Shown: positions 7,951-18,013 of the stretch, in pieces
Position numbering within the stretch: the stretch's first letter is position 1
Layout: each line of letters opens with the position of its first letter
Assembly: GCA_039105265.1 (NCBI GenBank)
Contig: JAPFFF010000551.1
Span: 1 to 20,083 of the forward strand
Length of the DNA stretch: 20,083 nt
Reading direction: 5' to 3'
Origin: Tritrichomonas musculus
Lineage: Eukaryota > Parabasalia > Tritrichomonadida > Tritrichomonadidae
Position numbers and translations under genes: made by a program
Notes under the pieces: generated by a model
What the model was told of the DNA's origin: nothing
The model's database searches: none
What the model saw: the letters and a program-made list of their open reading frames with translations, nothing else

Positions 7951-10887
7951 TTAAGTGTCAAGTGGAAGATTCTTCATAGCTTGAAATTGATACTGAATCT
8001 CCCTCATCTGTTTATGAGATTTTTTCACGTCTTCTTTGTGCTTTCTGAGTTTCTTCTCCAAACCTTTCTCCATTTGATAATTTCCGCCTGAATCGTAAGA
8101 TTTCTTGACTTTTCCGTGTTGATGTCTTGGAATAAACTCAATGTCAGAAAGGAAGTCTTCTTCAACTTCATATTTTTCTTTATGTGATCTGTGTATTTGA
8201 TTTGGCCTTTTTTGTTGTTGTTGCTGTTGTGGAATCTGGACTGGATATTGAACTGGAACTTGCATCTGAAACTGATTTTGAGCAGCCATTTTAGATACAT
8301 TTAACTTTGAAATTGCATTCTGATGGAAGCTGGTCACGTCGTTTGCGATGTTTTGAAAACTTCTTGATATTTGATTCACCATATTCTTAAAGTCCATCTG
8401 TAACTGCGACATGGTTTTATTTTCATTGTTAAGAAAGTTTTTGAAATTGTTGGATGATTTGTTGAATTCGTTCGATGAATCTTTCATCTCATCTGATAAT
8501 AGGCTACATGATTGATCAACTTTATTATGTAACTTTTTCAAACGATAAATTTGGCTTTGGGATTGTTGAAGTAGCTGTTGTTGAATAAATTGACTCATTT
8601 GTGGTGGTTGAGGCTGTTGTGAAAACTGACTAATTTGAAGTGGGTTTTGCTGTAAAAATTGACTCATTTGAGGAGATTGCATAAATTGGCTCATTTGTGG
8701 TGGCAGTTGCTGAGAATATTGATTCATTGGATTTGGCTGTTGTGGAAACTGATTATTTGGTAGTTGCTGCTGAAACTGATTCATTTGTGGTTGTGGTTGT
8801 GGTTGTTGCTGTTGAGGAATGTTCATTTGACTTGAAAAGTTTGATATTGACATTGGGGGCATTGAATAATTAGAGTTATTAAATTGTTGATAATTCGAAT
8901 TGTTATTTAATAGTGGATTCTGATCTACGATTAGTTTAGATTCAAATTGATTTGTTCGTGTAATAAAAAGTTGATTCTTTGCGCATCTATCAATTGCTGA
9001 TAATGAAATTTGTATAAAAGAAGCAAAGCTCATATAATGGTGTCTATGCTTGCTCTTTCTTTTCTTTGATTTCGTTTGCGATTGATAACCACTAAGATCA
9101 TCACTGTCGCTTGATGAATTATTCTCTAATGTGCTCCTCATCTGTGATTCGGCTCTTCTTTTTTCGAATTGAAAGTTGCTTTTCATCAATTCCATTTCTT
9201 GTTCAAAATTTTCTTTTTCTTGTTGAATTTGTTTTTGATGCTTCTTTTTTAACTTTTCAAGTTCTTGTTGGTGCATGAAATTCAAATCAGATATTTCAGT
9301 TTGATAATCATTATTCATTCCTTTTCTCTGCTTACTGTTGTTAAAATTATTATTGTTCATATCAATCTCTCTTTGATGATTCAACTTCATCTCATTGATT
9401 TCTCTTTCAAATTTGGCTTTTAATTCTCTCTTTTTTTGTTCAAGTTCCTCTTTTAGATTATCGATTTCTTCATCATTGTTAATGTTACTGTATGATTTTT
9501 TAGAAAATTTGTTGTTTTGGTATTCACTTTGTAATTCATCTTTTTGATTTCTTAAGCTTTGTTCGAGTTGAGATATTTCATTCTGACCCTTCTTTCTTTG
9601 CTTATCAAGTTCAAGATTTTGTTGTTCGGTTAAATTTTTCAGTTCATTGTCAAATTGTTCTTTTAATGATGCTTTTTTCTTTTCAAAATCTTTTTTTAAC
9701 TGCTCGATTTCGTTGTTTTGAGAATCAATAATTGATTGTGAAGATATTTCATTATCATGTTGAGATTTTAATTTCTTCATTTCGTTTTCATGTTCGAGAT
9801 TTGATTGTTTAATTTCATCATCAAATTGTTTTTGTAAATTCTTTTTTTTCTGTTCAAATTCTTTTCTCATCGAATCGATTTGATCGTTTTGAATTTCAGT
9901 TTCTTTTCTTATTCGCTCGGCTTCCGACTTTGCTGAATCATTTGATTTTTTGAGAGCATCCATTTCTCTCTCATGTTTTAATTTTTCAGATTCAATCTCA
10001 TTTTGATTCTGCTTTTTTAAGTTCTCTAATTTATTTTTGTGTAAACGGTTTTCAGAATTAATTTCATCTTGATGTGAATCTTTAATTTTTCTCATTTCTG
10101 TATCATTTTTTTTCTGGAGATCTGATTTGTCTTGTTCCAATTTTTGTTTAAATTGACGAAGCTCTTTATCAGCATTATCTTTTTTCGTTTTTAATTGAGA
10201 TGAAATTGAATCTAATTGATCTTGCTCTTTTTTGTTTGCAGTCCTTATATTTTCCATTTTCTTTCGATGACTTGCTCGAAGATCTTCGAGTTCTTGATCC
10301 ATTCGGATTTGTAATTGTTTTTTCTCACTCTCCCCTCTTTCTCTAAGAATCCTCATTTCTTCATCAAATCGCTGTTGGTAATCATTCTTTTCATCTTCAA
10401 ATTTTTGGCGTTGCAAATTATTATTGTTGTTGTTCGAATAACTTGAATTTGTTGTTGGCTTTGTATTTTGACGATTGCTTGAAGGAAGCGGACCTAAAGA
10501 ATTCTGATTTGAACTCAGTAATGATTTTGCACCAGAATTGCCACCGCCAAGTGATGCTGGAGGCCGTGAAGTTGTACTACTCCCTCCACCTCGTAATTTT
10601 TTTGCTTTCTCTTCCTGAAAAAGTTTTTTATAGTATGCATCGAGAGGGTGATCCCATAAAGATTCACCAGTTTTTGAATTAAAATAAAATGGTTCGCCCG
10701 ATCCATCTTTTTTCTGGTATAATTTCCATCCTGCAGGAATTGGTGCTTTTAAAGCTTCTTTGCAAATCCAAAATAAATCACGATCTGTTTTAAGATCTGC
10801 GCCTAACCAACTTGCATAATCTTCTATTTCTTCTTGTGTTGGATTTTCACTAACCGATTGAGTTATTTCTACATAATCTGAGTTCAT
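7951..10887 (-). CDS. CEP164-like WW-domain coiled-coil protein of distal appendages/transition fibres
   Basis: This is a 978-residue frame from the ATG at 10887-10885. The N-terminus matches CEP164: a short helical lead (PTQEEIEDYASWLGADL, then LFWICKEAL), then a WW domain at about 51-83. The two Trp are at 54 and 78, with FYFNSKTGESLWDHP between and after them, and DAYYKKLFQEEKA follows as in CEP164. After a Gly/Ser/Asn linker there is a charged coiled coil at about 158-585 containing repeated units. A basic Ser/Lys patch lies at about 590-618, a Gln/Pro-rich segment with repeated QMSQF at about 680-780, and a helical, basic C-terminus ends the protein. In animals and Chlamydomonas, CEP164 sits on distal appendages, docks the mother centriole to the membrane and recruits ciliary factors. 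Here it would act at the flagellar basal bodies. Human CEP164 is longer (about 1460 residues). Start choice is supported by WW position, which matches the family. Confidence 0.85.
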   Translation of the reverse strand: MNSDYVEITQSVSENPTQEEIEDYASWLGADLKTDRDLFWICKEALKAPIPAGWKLYQKKDGSGEPFYFNSKTGESLWDHPLDAYYKKLFQEEKAKKLRGGGSSTTSRPPASLGGGNSGAKSLLSSNQNSLGPLPSSNRQNTKPTTNSSYSNNNNNNLQRQKFEDEKNDYQQRFDEEMRILRERGESEKKQLQIRMDQELEDLRASHRKKMENIRTANKKEQDQLDSISSQLKTKKDNADKELRQFKQKLEQDKSDLQKKNDTEMRKIKDSHQDEINSENRLHKNKLENLKKQNQNEIESEKLKHEREMDALKKSNDSAKSEAERIRKETEIQNDQIDSMRKEFEQKKKNLQKQFDDEIKQSNLEHENEMKKLKSQHDNEISSQSIIDSQNNEIEQLKKDFEKKKASLKEQFDNELKNLTEQQNLELDKQRKKGQNEISQLEQSLRNQKDELQSEYQNNKFSKKSYSNINNDEEIDNLKEELEQKKRELKAKFEREINEMKLNHQREIDMNNNNFNNSKQRKGMNNDYQTEISDLNFMHQQELEKLKKKHQKQIQQEKENFEQEMELMKSNFQFEKRRAESQMRSTLENNSSSDSDDLSGYQSQTKSKKRKSKHRHHYMSFASFIQISLSAIDRCAKNQLFITRTNQFESKLIVDQNPLLNNNSNYQQFNNSNYSMPPMSISNFSSQMNIPQQQQPQPQPQMNQFQQQLPNNQFPQQPNPMNQYSQQLPPQMSQFMQSPQMSQFLQQNPLQISQFSQQPQPPQMSQFIQQQLLQQSQSQIYRLKKLHNKVDQSCSLLSDEMKDSSNEFNKSSNNFKNFLNNENKTMSQLQMDFKNMVNQISRSFQNIANDVTSFHQNAISKLNVSKMAAQNQFQMQVPVQYPVQIPQQQQQQKRPNQIHRSHKEKYEVEEDFLSDIEFIPRHQHGKVKKSYDSGGNYQMEKGLEKKLRKHKEDVKKSHKQMREIQYQFQAMKNLPLDT
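8578..8784 (-). repeat. Gln/Pro-rich degenerate repeat coding for QMSQF units
   Basis: Residues about 702-770 of the CEP164-like protein contain three QMSQF or close copies plus QISQF, spaced 10-12 residues apart and separated by Gln/Pro runs. The codons are mixed CAA/CAG, so the repeat is old or selected rather than a fresh microsatellite. It is probably a flexible linker between the main coiled coil and the C-terminal helices. Confidence 0.75.
9388..9897 (-). repeat. Long-period repeats in the CEP164-like coiled coil
   Basis: Three related segments start near residues 331, 391 and 472. They share the pattern E-I-[DE]-x-[LM]-[RK]-[KE]-[DE]-[FL]-E-[QK]-K-K, followed by a basic-hydrophobic turn and QFD-[DN]-E or KFEREI. 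Spacings are about 60 and 80 residues. This suggests the rod grew by internal duplication. Confidence 0.6.
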
Positions 10888-11047
10888 TCGGTTAAAAATC
10901 TGAAAATTTCAAATTTTACGAGAATTTATGTTCGTTTATTAATTTTTATATCAAAAAAAAATATGGTTATAATTTTCATTTTATTTAAATGTGGTTATAA
11001 ATATGAGATACAAATTTTTGCAAAATTTTTTTTAGACTCACTTAGAA
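10888..11047. promoter_or_regulatory. Divergent promoter region with TCACTT initiator-like site
   Basis: This is 160 bp between the CEP164-like gene and the first sense codon of the RasGAP-like frame. TCACTT at 11038-11043 exactly fits the T. vaginalis initiator consensus (TCA, then Y, T, T/A), which there lies within about 20 bases of the start codon. It is 10 bases before the in-frame TTG at 11048. Four ATGs lie upstream (10928, 10963, 10989, 11003), none of which opens directly into the long frame. Sequence ending in TTTTTTTTAG at 11035 or CTTAG at 11045 could also be a 3' splice site. Confidence 0.4.
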
Positions 11048-13495
11048 TTGGATATTTCTCAGCAAAACATTAATGAATTGCAATCTGAAGTCAAAAAGAT
11101 AGATGCATGCATATCATTTCAATCAGATGAAATAAGAAATAATCGAAAGCAATTGATTTATTATTCAAAATGCATGACAGACGTCCGCTGTATCAACTTT
11201 ATCAGAAATTCTTTTTTATTGCAGACTACTCTTCATAACGTTAAAACAATTTCTTGCTTCCCATTTATGAATCCGAATGGTTTTACTGTTTCTGAACGTC
11301 TTATTGAAATGTCAGGAATTAGCTATATAAGAACAGAGATCTCTCGATTTCTTCAACCTTTATTCAAGTTAGGTCGAAAAATTCCAACTATTTTTTCTAA
11401 TATCAAAAATGAGCATTTTGACGAATGTTTAAAGCAAATAAACTTTATTCCCGAAGGTATTAGCCCAAAACAATTTTTTGCGTGCTCTACTTTTCCTTCT
11501 TTGTTTTCTTATTGCTGGACCACAGAACTACAAACTTCTTATATTAATACATTATACGAAGTCGCTAAAAATTCTTTGGATTCGATAAAAAGTGAGGATA
11601 AAAATGTCACAAAAATTTTATACAAGCACTGGATTTTCGAATGTATACGATCTTATATTTTTTCATCAGATATTCAAAATTTCGCCCGTGTTGCAATCGG
11701 GGACATATTAGTTAATGTCCCACAGCCACAAGTATTTCCAGTTTCACAAAGTTATTGCGATGTTTTATTTAATGGATTAAATCTTACATTTGACACAATG
11801 ATTCAAAACTTATCACTTTTTCCAAAAGATGTTAGACTTCTTTTTAAGAAGTTTGCTGAACTTTCTTCAGAAACGGATGAGGAGCAAAAAATTTCATTTG
11901 TCGATTTAATATTCATAGAATGTATAATAAAACCAGTTGTTTCGAATATAATAGTATTTACTTCAACAAGAAATAAAGGAAAAACATTTATTCCAAACAG
12001 AGGTCTTGAAATTGTATTGCAATTATGGAAATTAATTTTGAATTCAAATTTGGCTGAAGATGATTCGTTATTTAAAGATGTTAGTTTTTCACATTTACAT
12101 CGCGATTCGTTAATTAAATTTTATACTACTTTGATTTCAGTTGAAGATGATGTGATCTCTGACAGCACTCCTTCCCTTGTCCACTTTTTAAATATCATTG
12201 ATATTCAATATAGTACTTCTTTGTTTTCTCTTCCTGATGTTTTCTTATTAGCTTATATGATTACTAAAGTTGTTCCTGAAGATGACCGTGTTATTTATCC
12301 ATCAGCTTCTGCCCTGATCAAAAAAGCAAAAGATCCCGATTTTCGATTCTTTAGACATGAAACCTGGGATTTCGAACTTTATGGAATTCAAAAGCCAGAG
12401 CCAGTAATGTTAAGTAAAAATGAAATGTCTAATAGCAGTACTGATGAAAGTAAATCAGCAAATTTAGAATCGCTTCGAAACTGTGCAACTTCGCTTTTTA
12501 AATATTTATCCGTTACTGATTTTAACATAGATGCACCAGCCACGAGTCTTACGGAATTTCTAAATTTTCGAGATATCGAGGCTACTCTTTCAGATGACAC
12601 TAAAGTTAAGTCATACTTATGGAACCTTCGTTCTAAAATGCAAGATGCATCCAGTAGTGAAGAAAAAATAGTTGAAGCCCTAGTAAATGAAATTGATGAG
12701 CGAAAGCAATTAATAGTTAAAAATGATTCTCTAATTGCCGAGTTATCTTTAATGTCCCATCTACTTTGTAAACAATCTAAACAATTCCAGAAAAAGCTTA
12801 ATGAGCTTATGAGTCTTATCCATAATATGCTCCTCGATCTTTTCCTATTCGAGAACCCAAATGTTGTTCATATAATTGAATCCAACTCAAGAATTCTCCT
12901 TAAAGATAAAATTCAATTTGATACTATGTTCAATAATGCAATCAGCAAAATTATGGAATTCCTTGAACCATTTGCTCCATTTGCTGTTCAAGGTGTATCC
13001 CTACAGTTTCATTTGAGATTAACTATGTTGCTCTCTTTTGGAATTTTCTATGATTTGCATCCACGATATGAAGTTAATGATGATATTTTCATAAATATTC
13101 AACAAACGCAAATAAATTCGATTTGTCCTTTAATTGATCAGGAATCTTTGACAAATTTGCTAAATTACGTAATTTACCTGTTTAGATTAGCTATTAAAGT
13201 TGAAATTCCTTTACTAGCTTTGAAATACATAACTAAAGGTTGTAAATTGCTGGACCGTTTTCCATCCATTTATCATAGTAATGAAAATAACAATTTGAAA
13301 CGAATGGTATCATACTCAATTTTGAAAATTAATAGAAATAATGTGTTCTCCTTTATGAAATATTTGGAATTTACTCTAAAAGGAGTCACTGTAAATGGAA
13401 TTCCCTTATATTCTGAGAAGGATGGAAATAAGTTAGATTTCTTTGCTCAGGTAATTAAAGAACTAGATGTTATTTTATGTGAAATTCAAATATAA
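11048..13495 (+). CDS. Probable RasGAP-related protein, start codon unresolved
   Basis: The frame is open from just after the TAG at 11033 to the TAA at 13493-13495. Its first possible initiator is TTG at 11048 (815 residues); the first in-frame ATG is only at 11174 (773 residues). Residues about 140-330 (TTG counted as 1) look like an all-helical RasGAP fold. They include FPSLFSYCWTTELQ, where the family has its finger-loop region, then FPKDVRLLFKKFAEL (about 258-272) and VDLIFIECIIKPVVSN (about 285-300). The last resembles the RasGAP 'LRYICPAI' helix and its downstream loop, best seen in GAPVD1/GAPex-type proteins. I cannot identify an arginine finger with confidence. The remaining C-terminal half is helical and not recognised; a short coiled coil lies near 545-600. 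The role would be stimulating GTP hydrolysis on a Ras/Rab-like GTPase, by inference only. The stop overlaps a TAAA-rich 3' end. Confidence 0.5.
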   Translation: MDISQQNINELQSEVKKIDACISFQSDEIRNNRKQLIYYSKCMTDVRCINFIRNSFLLQTTLHNVKTISCFPFMNPNGFTVSERLIEMSGISYIRTEISRFLQPLFKLGRKIPTIFSNIKNEHFDECLKQINFIPEGISPKQFFACSTFPSLFSYCWTTELQTSYINTLYEVAKNSLDSIKSEDKNVTKILYKHWIFECIRSYIFSSDIQNFARVAIGDILVNVPQPQVFPVSQSYCDVLFNGLNLTFDTMIQNLSLFPKDVRLLFKKFAELSSETDEEQKISFVDLIFIECIIKPVVSNIIVFTSTRNKGKTFIPNRGLEIVLQLWKLILNSNLAEDDSLFKDVSFSHLHRDSLIKFYTTLISVEDDVISDSTPSLVHFLNIIDIQYSTSLFSLPDVFLLAYMITKVVPEDDRVIYPSASALIKKAKDPDFRFFRHETWDFELYGIQKPEPVMLSKNEMSNSSTDESKSANLESLRNCATSLFKYLSVTDFNIDAPATSLTEFLNFRDIEATLSDDTKVKSYLWNLRSKMQDASSSEEKIVEALVNEIDERKQLIVKNDSLIAELSLMSHLLCKQSKQFQKKLNELMSLIHNMLLDLFLFENPNVVHIIESNSRILLKDKIQFDTMFNNAISKIMEFLEPFAPFAVQGVSLQFHLRLTMLLSFGIFYDLHPRYEVNDDIFINIQQTQINSICPLIDQESLTNLLNYVIYLFRLAIKVEIPLLALKYITKGCKLLDRFPSIYHSNENNNLKRMVSYSILKINRNNVFSFMKYLEFTLKGVTVNGIPLYSEKDGNKLDFFAQVIKELDVILCEIQI

Positions 13496-13600
13496 AAATA
13501 AAAAAAAAGAAATTTTATATCTTTTTTTACATCAAAAAATTTTTTTCACATCAAAAATTTTCTGATAAAATAATGTTATTTGTGTTTTATGAAATGTGTT
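13496..13600. other. 3' spacer with imperfect 18-20-bp tandem repeat
   Basis: AT-rich DNA follows the RasGAP-like stop. A unit of T-run plus (C)ACATCAAAAA occurs twice in tandem at about 13522-13539 and 13540-13560. TAAA sites suitable for trichomonad-type 3' ends overlap and follow the stop codon. There is no gene here. Confidence 0.5.
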
Positions 13601-15719
13601 TATTATTTCCATCTAGCAAAGAAATCAATAAAGAAGCATCCCTGGTTATCGCAGAGATTGAATTACAAAACCATGGCAATCATTTCAGTTAAAACATGTG
13701 AATTTTCTATCATTATCTGTGTTGCAACTGTGTTTTAAGTTGACACTAATGCTTTTATAGCTGTTGGTTGTAATTTTTCTTTTTTGAATTATTTGGATAT
13801 ATCATTTTCTAATATACCTACTAATTCCTCATATCTATTCGAAAGTGTTCTAGTATTATTACAAAAACTAGAGTTTTTCCATACTTGTATGCTCAAGTGG
13901 TATAAACAATCTGGAGAATCTTGATATTTTATAGACAAAAGCTAGAGTTTAGTTCTAATTTGTCTATAATACAAAAATATATGAAATAAAATGAAAAGTT
14001 CATTACAGCAAAAGTTCCTTTTTTCATACAGCACAAATAATGTTAGCAGATAAGGTATGGTGGGCAACGAAGAAGAAAGATACACAGTATCAACATTTTG
14101 TTTTTGTAGCAAATATGAATACTTGTCGCATTCATACCTATATATTTTCCGAATTCATGAAAGCACATAACAAATCTTTTCATGTATCTCCTGTAAGCTT
14201 AACTGATGAATGATTTTAATAAACTGTTGACAAAACTTAACCAGTTTCACAATTTCCACTATATTTACACAATCAGTTGAGCATCCAGTGCAAGATAGAG
14301 CACGAAAAGAACATAAGAACTTCCCAGAGCTTCAGGAATGAGTTTTTAAAAGATAGTTCTAAATGCAGTGAGCTGATGAGTCATTTATATACAAGTTCTC
14401 TAAAATAATATCCTAACAAATAACTCCAAATATATTTTAAAATATTTTTTTATCTTTTACTCATTAAAATAATATGTTTACAGAAATTAAATTAGATATC
14501 CAATCATTTGATTGCATTAACATAAATGCTGTGTCCTTTTTTATTGCCAATAACAGATCACAAGCTGATTTGAAATTTATCGATAGATTAGATATTGAAT
14601 CAGTCACTGATGAATTCTATGACTATAAAAATAGCATCAACAATATTCAGTTTGTCTATGATCTCCTCATCCTCCTGAGTACTTAGACTCAGATGATATC
14701 GATAAGGATCTCAATATATACGATATCAATTTTATTGACTTGAAGATAGAGATAATCAATAACTTAATTCGATTGGTGATGAACAATTTAAAGCCAATTT
14801 TATTTAGTTAAATTAGTTACAGAAAGGATGTACATTTTGAAGATCAAGTGTATTAATCATTAGAAACTATTTTAAATTCATCAATAGATGAAGTTTTAGA
14901 TGACATTTAGAGTAAACATATAACATTATTCTTTTTCAATAGACTCCAAAATAGAATACATCTCAAAATATAGTGTAAACATAAAATTCTTAGTTTTATA
15001 TTATATACATAAAAAGAAACGTTCCATTTAAGTATCAATGAGAGTAAAGTAATTTACATGTTTGATTTAAGAGTTATTTTATATTGATCATCTGGGAAAT
15101 ATAATCATAAAACAATTAATCAATGAAAGTTCTCAAAATATCTATCATAAATACTATTTTTGTTTTGATTATACTCAGCAAATAAATATAATATAATCGG
15201 TTTTAAAATATAATGAGATATATATGTTGGGATACCTAATGAAATAGAATTATTAATATTGAATTGAATAATAGTGAATGTAATAATAGTGAAGTGATTA
15301 ATAAATAAAAAGAGATTCGTTTATCAAATATGAATCCAGATGACATTCATGTATTTCGTATTCCCATTAGCATAACAACTGATGAAGATAATACATGAAA
15401 TGTTATTCGAATTCATTTTTTTGGATGTGTTATGAAAAAAAGACGATTATCATATAATTTATATTCATGACGAGATTTTAATTTCTATAAAAACGATTAT
15501 CCAGTAGTTGCAGATAAATTGAATCAATTAAATTATCTTTGTGATGATTATGACTTTATGTTATTTGCAATTTAATGAGAATATTGGATACGATATACAT
15601 ATCTATATCACTAATGAAGATTTTGACATTTCATTAATAGTTACAAGCAAATAAATCAATTAATTGTTGCGAAATATAACATTAATAACAACAGTGATTA
15701 TTTGGCTACTCCAAATAAT

Positions 15720-16100
15720 AATGATTAATATAATAATGCATTATAATATGCGTATGAGATATAGGGCAAGGGAACTAAAGAAGTATTGAGATAGTTAAAT
15801 GAGTTCAATGAAGTAGAACCTTAATGTAAGTCTATATCTTCAGATTAGGATAAGGCATATTTATTGAAATCCGTACTTGATTTCATTTGAGAACATGATA
15901 TTATATACACTACAACATTAGATGATGATCATAACAAACTAGGTATCATAAATAGATATATGAAGATGATACTTCATAAAAAATCTGATGAACCTGACAC
16001 TAATATATTAGATAAAGTGAACTCCTATATTAGTATTCTCTACAATTCTTTTTAGTATAAATCACAGAATGAATTTACTAAAAAAGATGAAGTAGAGTAC
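15720..16100 (+). pseudogene. Integrase-like remnant of the fossil element
   Basis: This part of the fossil shows the order expected around the second half of a retroviral-type integrase core: a short Ser-Asp segment, a helix, and then a His-Asn-Lys-Leu-Gly-Ile-Ile-Asn-Arg stretch, as around the last catalytic residue of trichomonad Maverick integrases. It is broken. The match is from memory of the family rather than from an alignment. Confidence 0.45.
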
Positions 16101-16703
16101 ATCAATAAGATGAGAAGTGAGAAGAATCCTTATTAGTTCGAAAAGGATGATTCTGTTAGATTAATTCTCATTTCCAATCCATTAAATAAAAAATTGTGAA
16201 TCTATCTAAAGAATCATACATCGTCGATCCCAAAGACAATAATCAATCCTTAATTCGCTCTAGCAATTGATTGGTAGATACAGAGCTACAATATAAACTT
16301 ATGAAATTCGTTAAGAAAGTTCCATTAGCAACATCTCTTAAGTCTGGAAAACGATGTATAATTAAAGAGATTCGATTGTATTGTAAAAATAAGAATATAT
16401 ACTCGATTACTATATAATGCCTGATAGCTTATTCATAAAAAATACAATAAAATGTGAAAATATGCATGAGGAGTTTCCCAGATCAAATATGAAATTCATA
16501 TAACTCACAAGAAATGTGTGAAATCAAGAAAGTGGAGGAGTTGATAAAAGATACATTACGTTAGAATCAACGTTACATAGAGATAGCATTAATAAAATAT
16601 CTCAGTATCTATTTTATCATCAAGAAGCATCTATTTCCTTATAAATAAGATAGGAGCAGGTAAATCATTCTGGATATGGAGAAATATATAGTTCAAGACA
16701 CGT

Positions 16704-16802
16704 AAAGTGCGTCCACAATTAAGAAAGTATTTTTTGAATAAGCTCATAGAAATATTGAATGAGTTTTCACAATTTTATCTTTCCTAATAGTGGACACACT
16801 TT
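16704..16802. repeat. 99-bp near-palindrome with 24-bp inverted ends flanked by TA (MITE-like)
   Basis: The left arm, 16704-16727, and the reverse complement of the right arm, 16779-16802, differ at three of 24 bases (both fit AAAGTG[CT]GTCCAC, then an A/T-rich tail ending in GAAAG). TA dinucleotides sit at both outer edges (16703-16704 and 16802-16803). The 51-bp centre is itself partly symmetrical around AAGCTCAT and ATGAGTTT. This fits a miniature inverted-repeat element, or two abutting ends of the neighbouring mariner-like element. Confidence 0.7.
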
Positions 16803-16918
16803 ACATTAGAAAGAAAAAAAAAATTGAAAAAGTTTTATTTTTGACTTTTTGAATTCTTTTAGTTGCAAAAAATTTATAAGATATTTCTAATGGATGTGTT
16901 TATTCATATTTTTGAAAA

Positions 16919-17690
16919 TTAAATTCTTTTTCGTAATTGCCAAATTGATTTACTTGGATTACTGTTTACAATTTGAAGTCGCTATTCCATACTAGATACA
17001 AGACCACTTATCGTTGGCCAATGATAAATCATTCCAAACCTCTATCTGTATTTTATTCAATTGATCTAATGTTTTTGAATTCCTTTTTTCAACTCTAGCC
17101 TTCATAATAGCCCATACAACTTCAATAATATTCAAATCTGGGCAATATGGAGGCCAGTTTTCAAGCAATTTACACCAAGATGTTTCTGTACGGCAAGTGT
17201 TTCCAGAAATCGGTGAGCTGGGGCGTTGTCCTATTGAAAAAACTACAGGTTAACACCCAAGCACCGATCTGCGTTTCTATGAATGAACTTTCTAGTATGC
17301 CGAATTAACACTATGATCAAGAATTATCAGTTCAGACTTAAAATTCCAGCCAATGGCCATCCAAACCATCACTTTAGGGAGGTGTTGCTGGGATTTTGAG
17401 TACATAGCATCTGTTTTGCTGTTCTTATCAAACCACACCCATCGGTTGTTCCAATCCAATTGGAACCAGCTTTCATCACTGAAAGCTAGTTTCCGAAAAT
17501 GGGTGTAGTTGTCAAGATAGAATTTGGTCCAAAATTGCCTTTTTACAGCAGCTTCTCCAGAAATATATGCAGAACGAATTGGAGGTAGGTATTGTAATTC
17601 AATTTCATTACGACACCGATTAACTGTCCACCCTGAAACTACAAGTCCAAAGTGAAACATGTATTATCTAAGATAGTTGAAACTAATGAC
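16919..17690 (-). pseudogene. Tc1/mariner-type DD34E transposase remnant
   Basis: The first catalytic Asp lies in FSDESWFQLDW (codon near 17475), followed by KVMVWMAIGWNF, both typical of Tc1/mariner. The second Asp is in a DNAPAH motif at about 17213-17230, in a different frame from the first block. The Glu is in WPPYCPDLNIIE (codon 17121-17123). The spacing from second Asp to Glu is about 35 codons with one net indel, consistent with DD34E. A C-terminal block ending SIWQLRKRI and TAA at 16919-16921 matches the family's tail. The longest continuous stretch is 17292-17660 (about 122 codons). The N-terminal helix-turn-helix region is absent, and there are at least two frameshifts plus in-frame stops. 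It cannot encode an active enzyme. Confidence 0.8.
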
Positions 17691-18013
17691 GAAATGGCTA
17701 GAATTATATCTTAGCATTCCTTATTGGATATCGAAGATATAATTGCAGATATTGCTAGTAAAGTAGAGTAATATCAAAATGCTATGTATCGATAAAATAC
17801 AATACTCTTGCTTGATGCTGGATTACTATTATTAAAGATTGGGAACTCATAGTTATGACAATTACTTACTAAGGCTAGACACATTAAACTAACTTTTATT
17901 AAAAAGCTATATACTTTGCAATTCGTTCATCTCAATGTAAAAATGATTATATACTGATATTATTTATTATAACCAATTCTGTATAGAAGATTTCACACGG
18001 ATGCTTCAATATT

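Larger units (their letters stand above)
16704..17690 (-). mobile_element. Truncated Tc1/mariner (IS630 superfamily) DNA transposon copy
   Basis: A decayed DDE transposase is encoded on the minus strand. About 100-200 bp beyond its 3' end lie two facing copies of a 24-bp sequence, AAAGTG[CT]GTCCAC, at 16704 and 16802, each abutting a TA dinucleotide. TA is the target of this superfamily. No matching inverted repeat is found near the transposase 5' end (about 17690), where the sequence returns to fossil-like DNA. The copy therefore appears 5'-truncated. It lies inside the older Polinton-like fossil, so it is the younger insertion. Confidence 0.65.

Noticed and set aside
10443-10706. Small overlapping frames on both strands near the start of the CEP164-like gene
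   Set aside because: They sit inside the well-supported WW-protein frame and carry no signal of their own.
14474-14686. Plus-strand 70-residue frame with ATG start
   Set aside because: It lies inside the broken fossil, has no recognised domain and no intact neighbours, so it is treated as a fragment of the element and not a separate gene.
16704-17690. Right-hand terminal inverted repeat for the mariner-like copy
   Set aside because: I looked for the 24-bp arm or its complement near 17640-17780 and found only a short AAAGTG match, too little to count.
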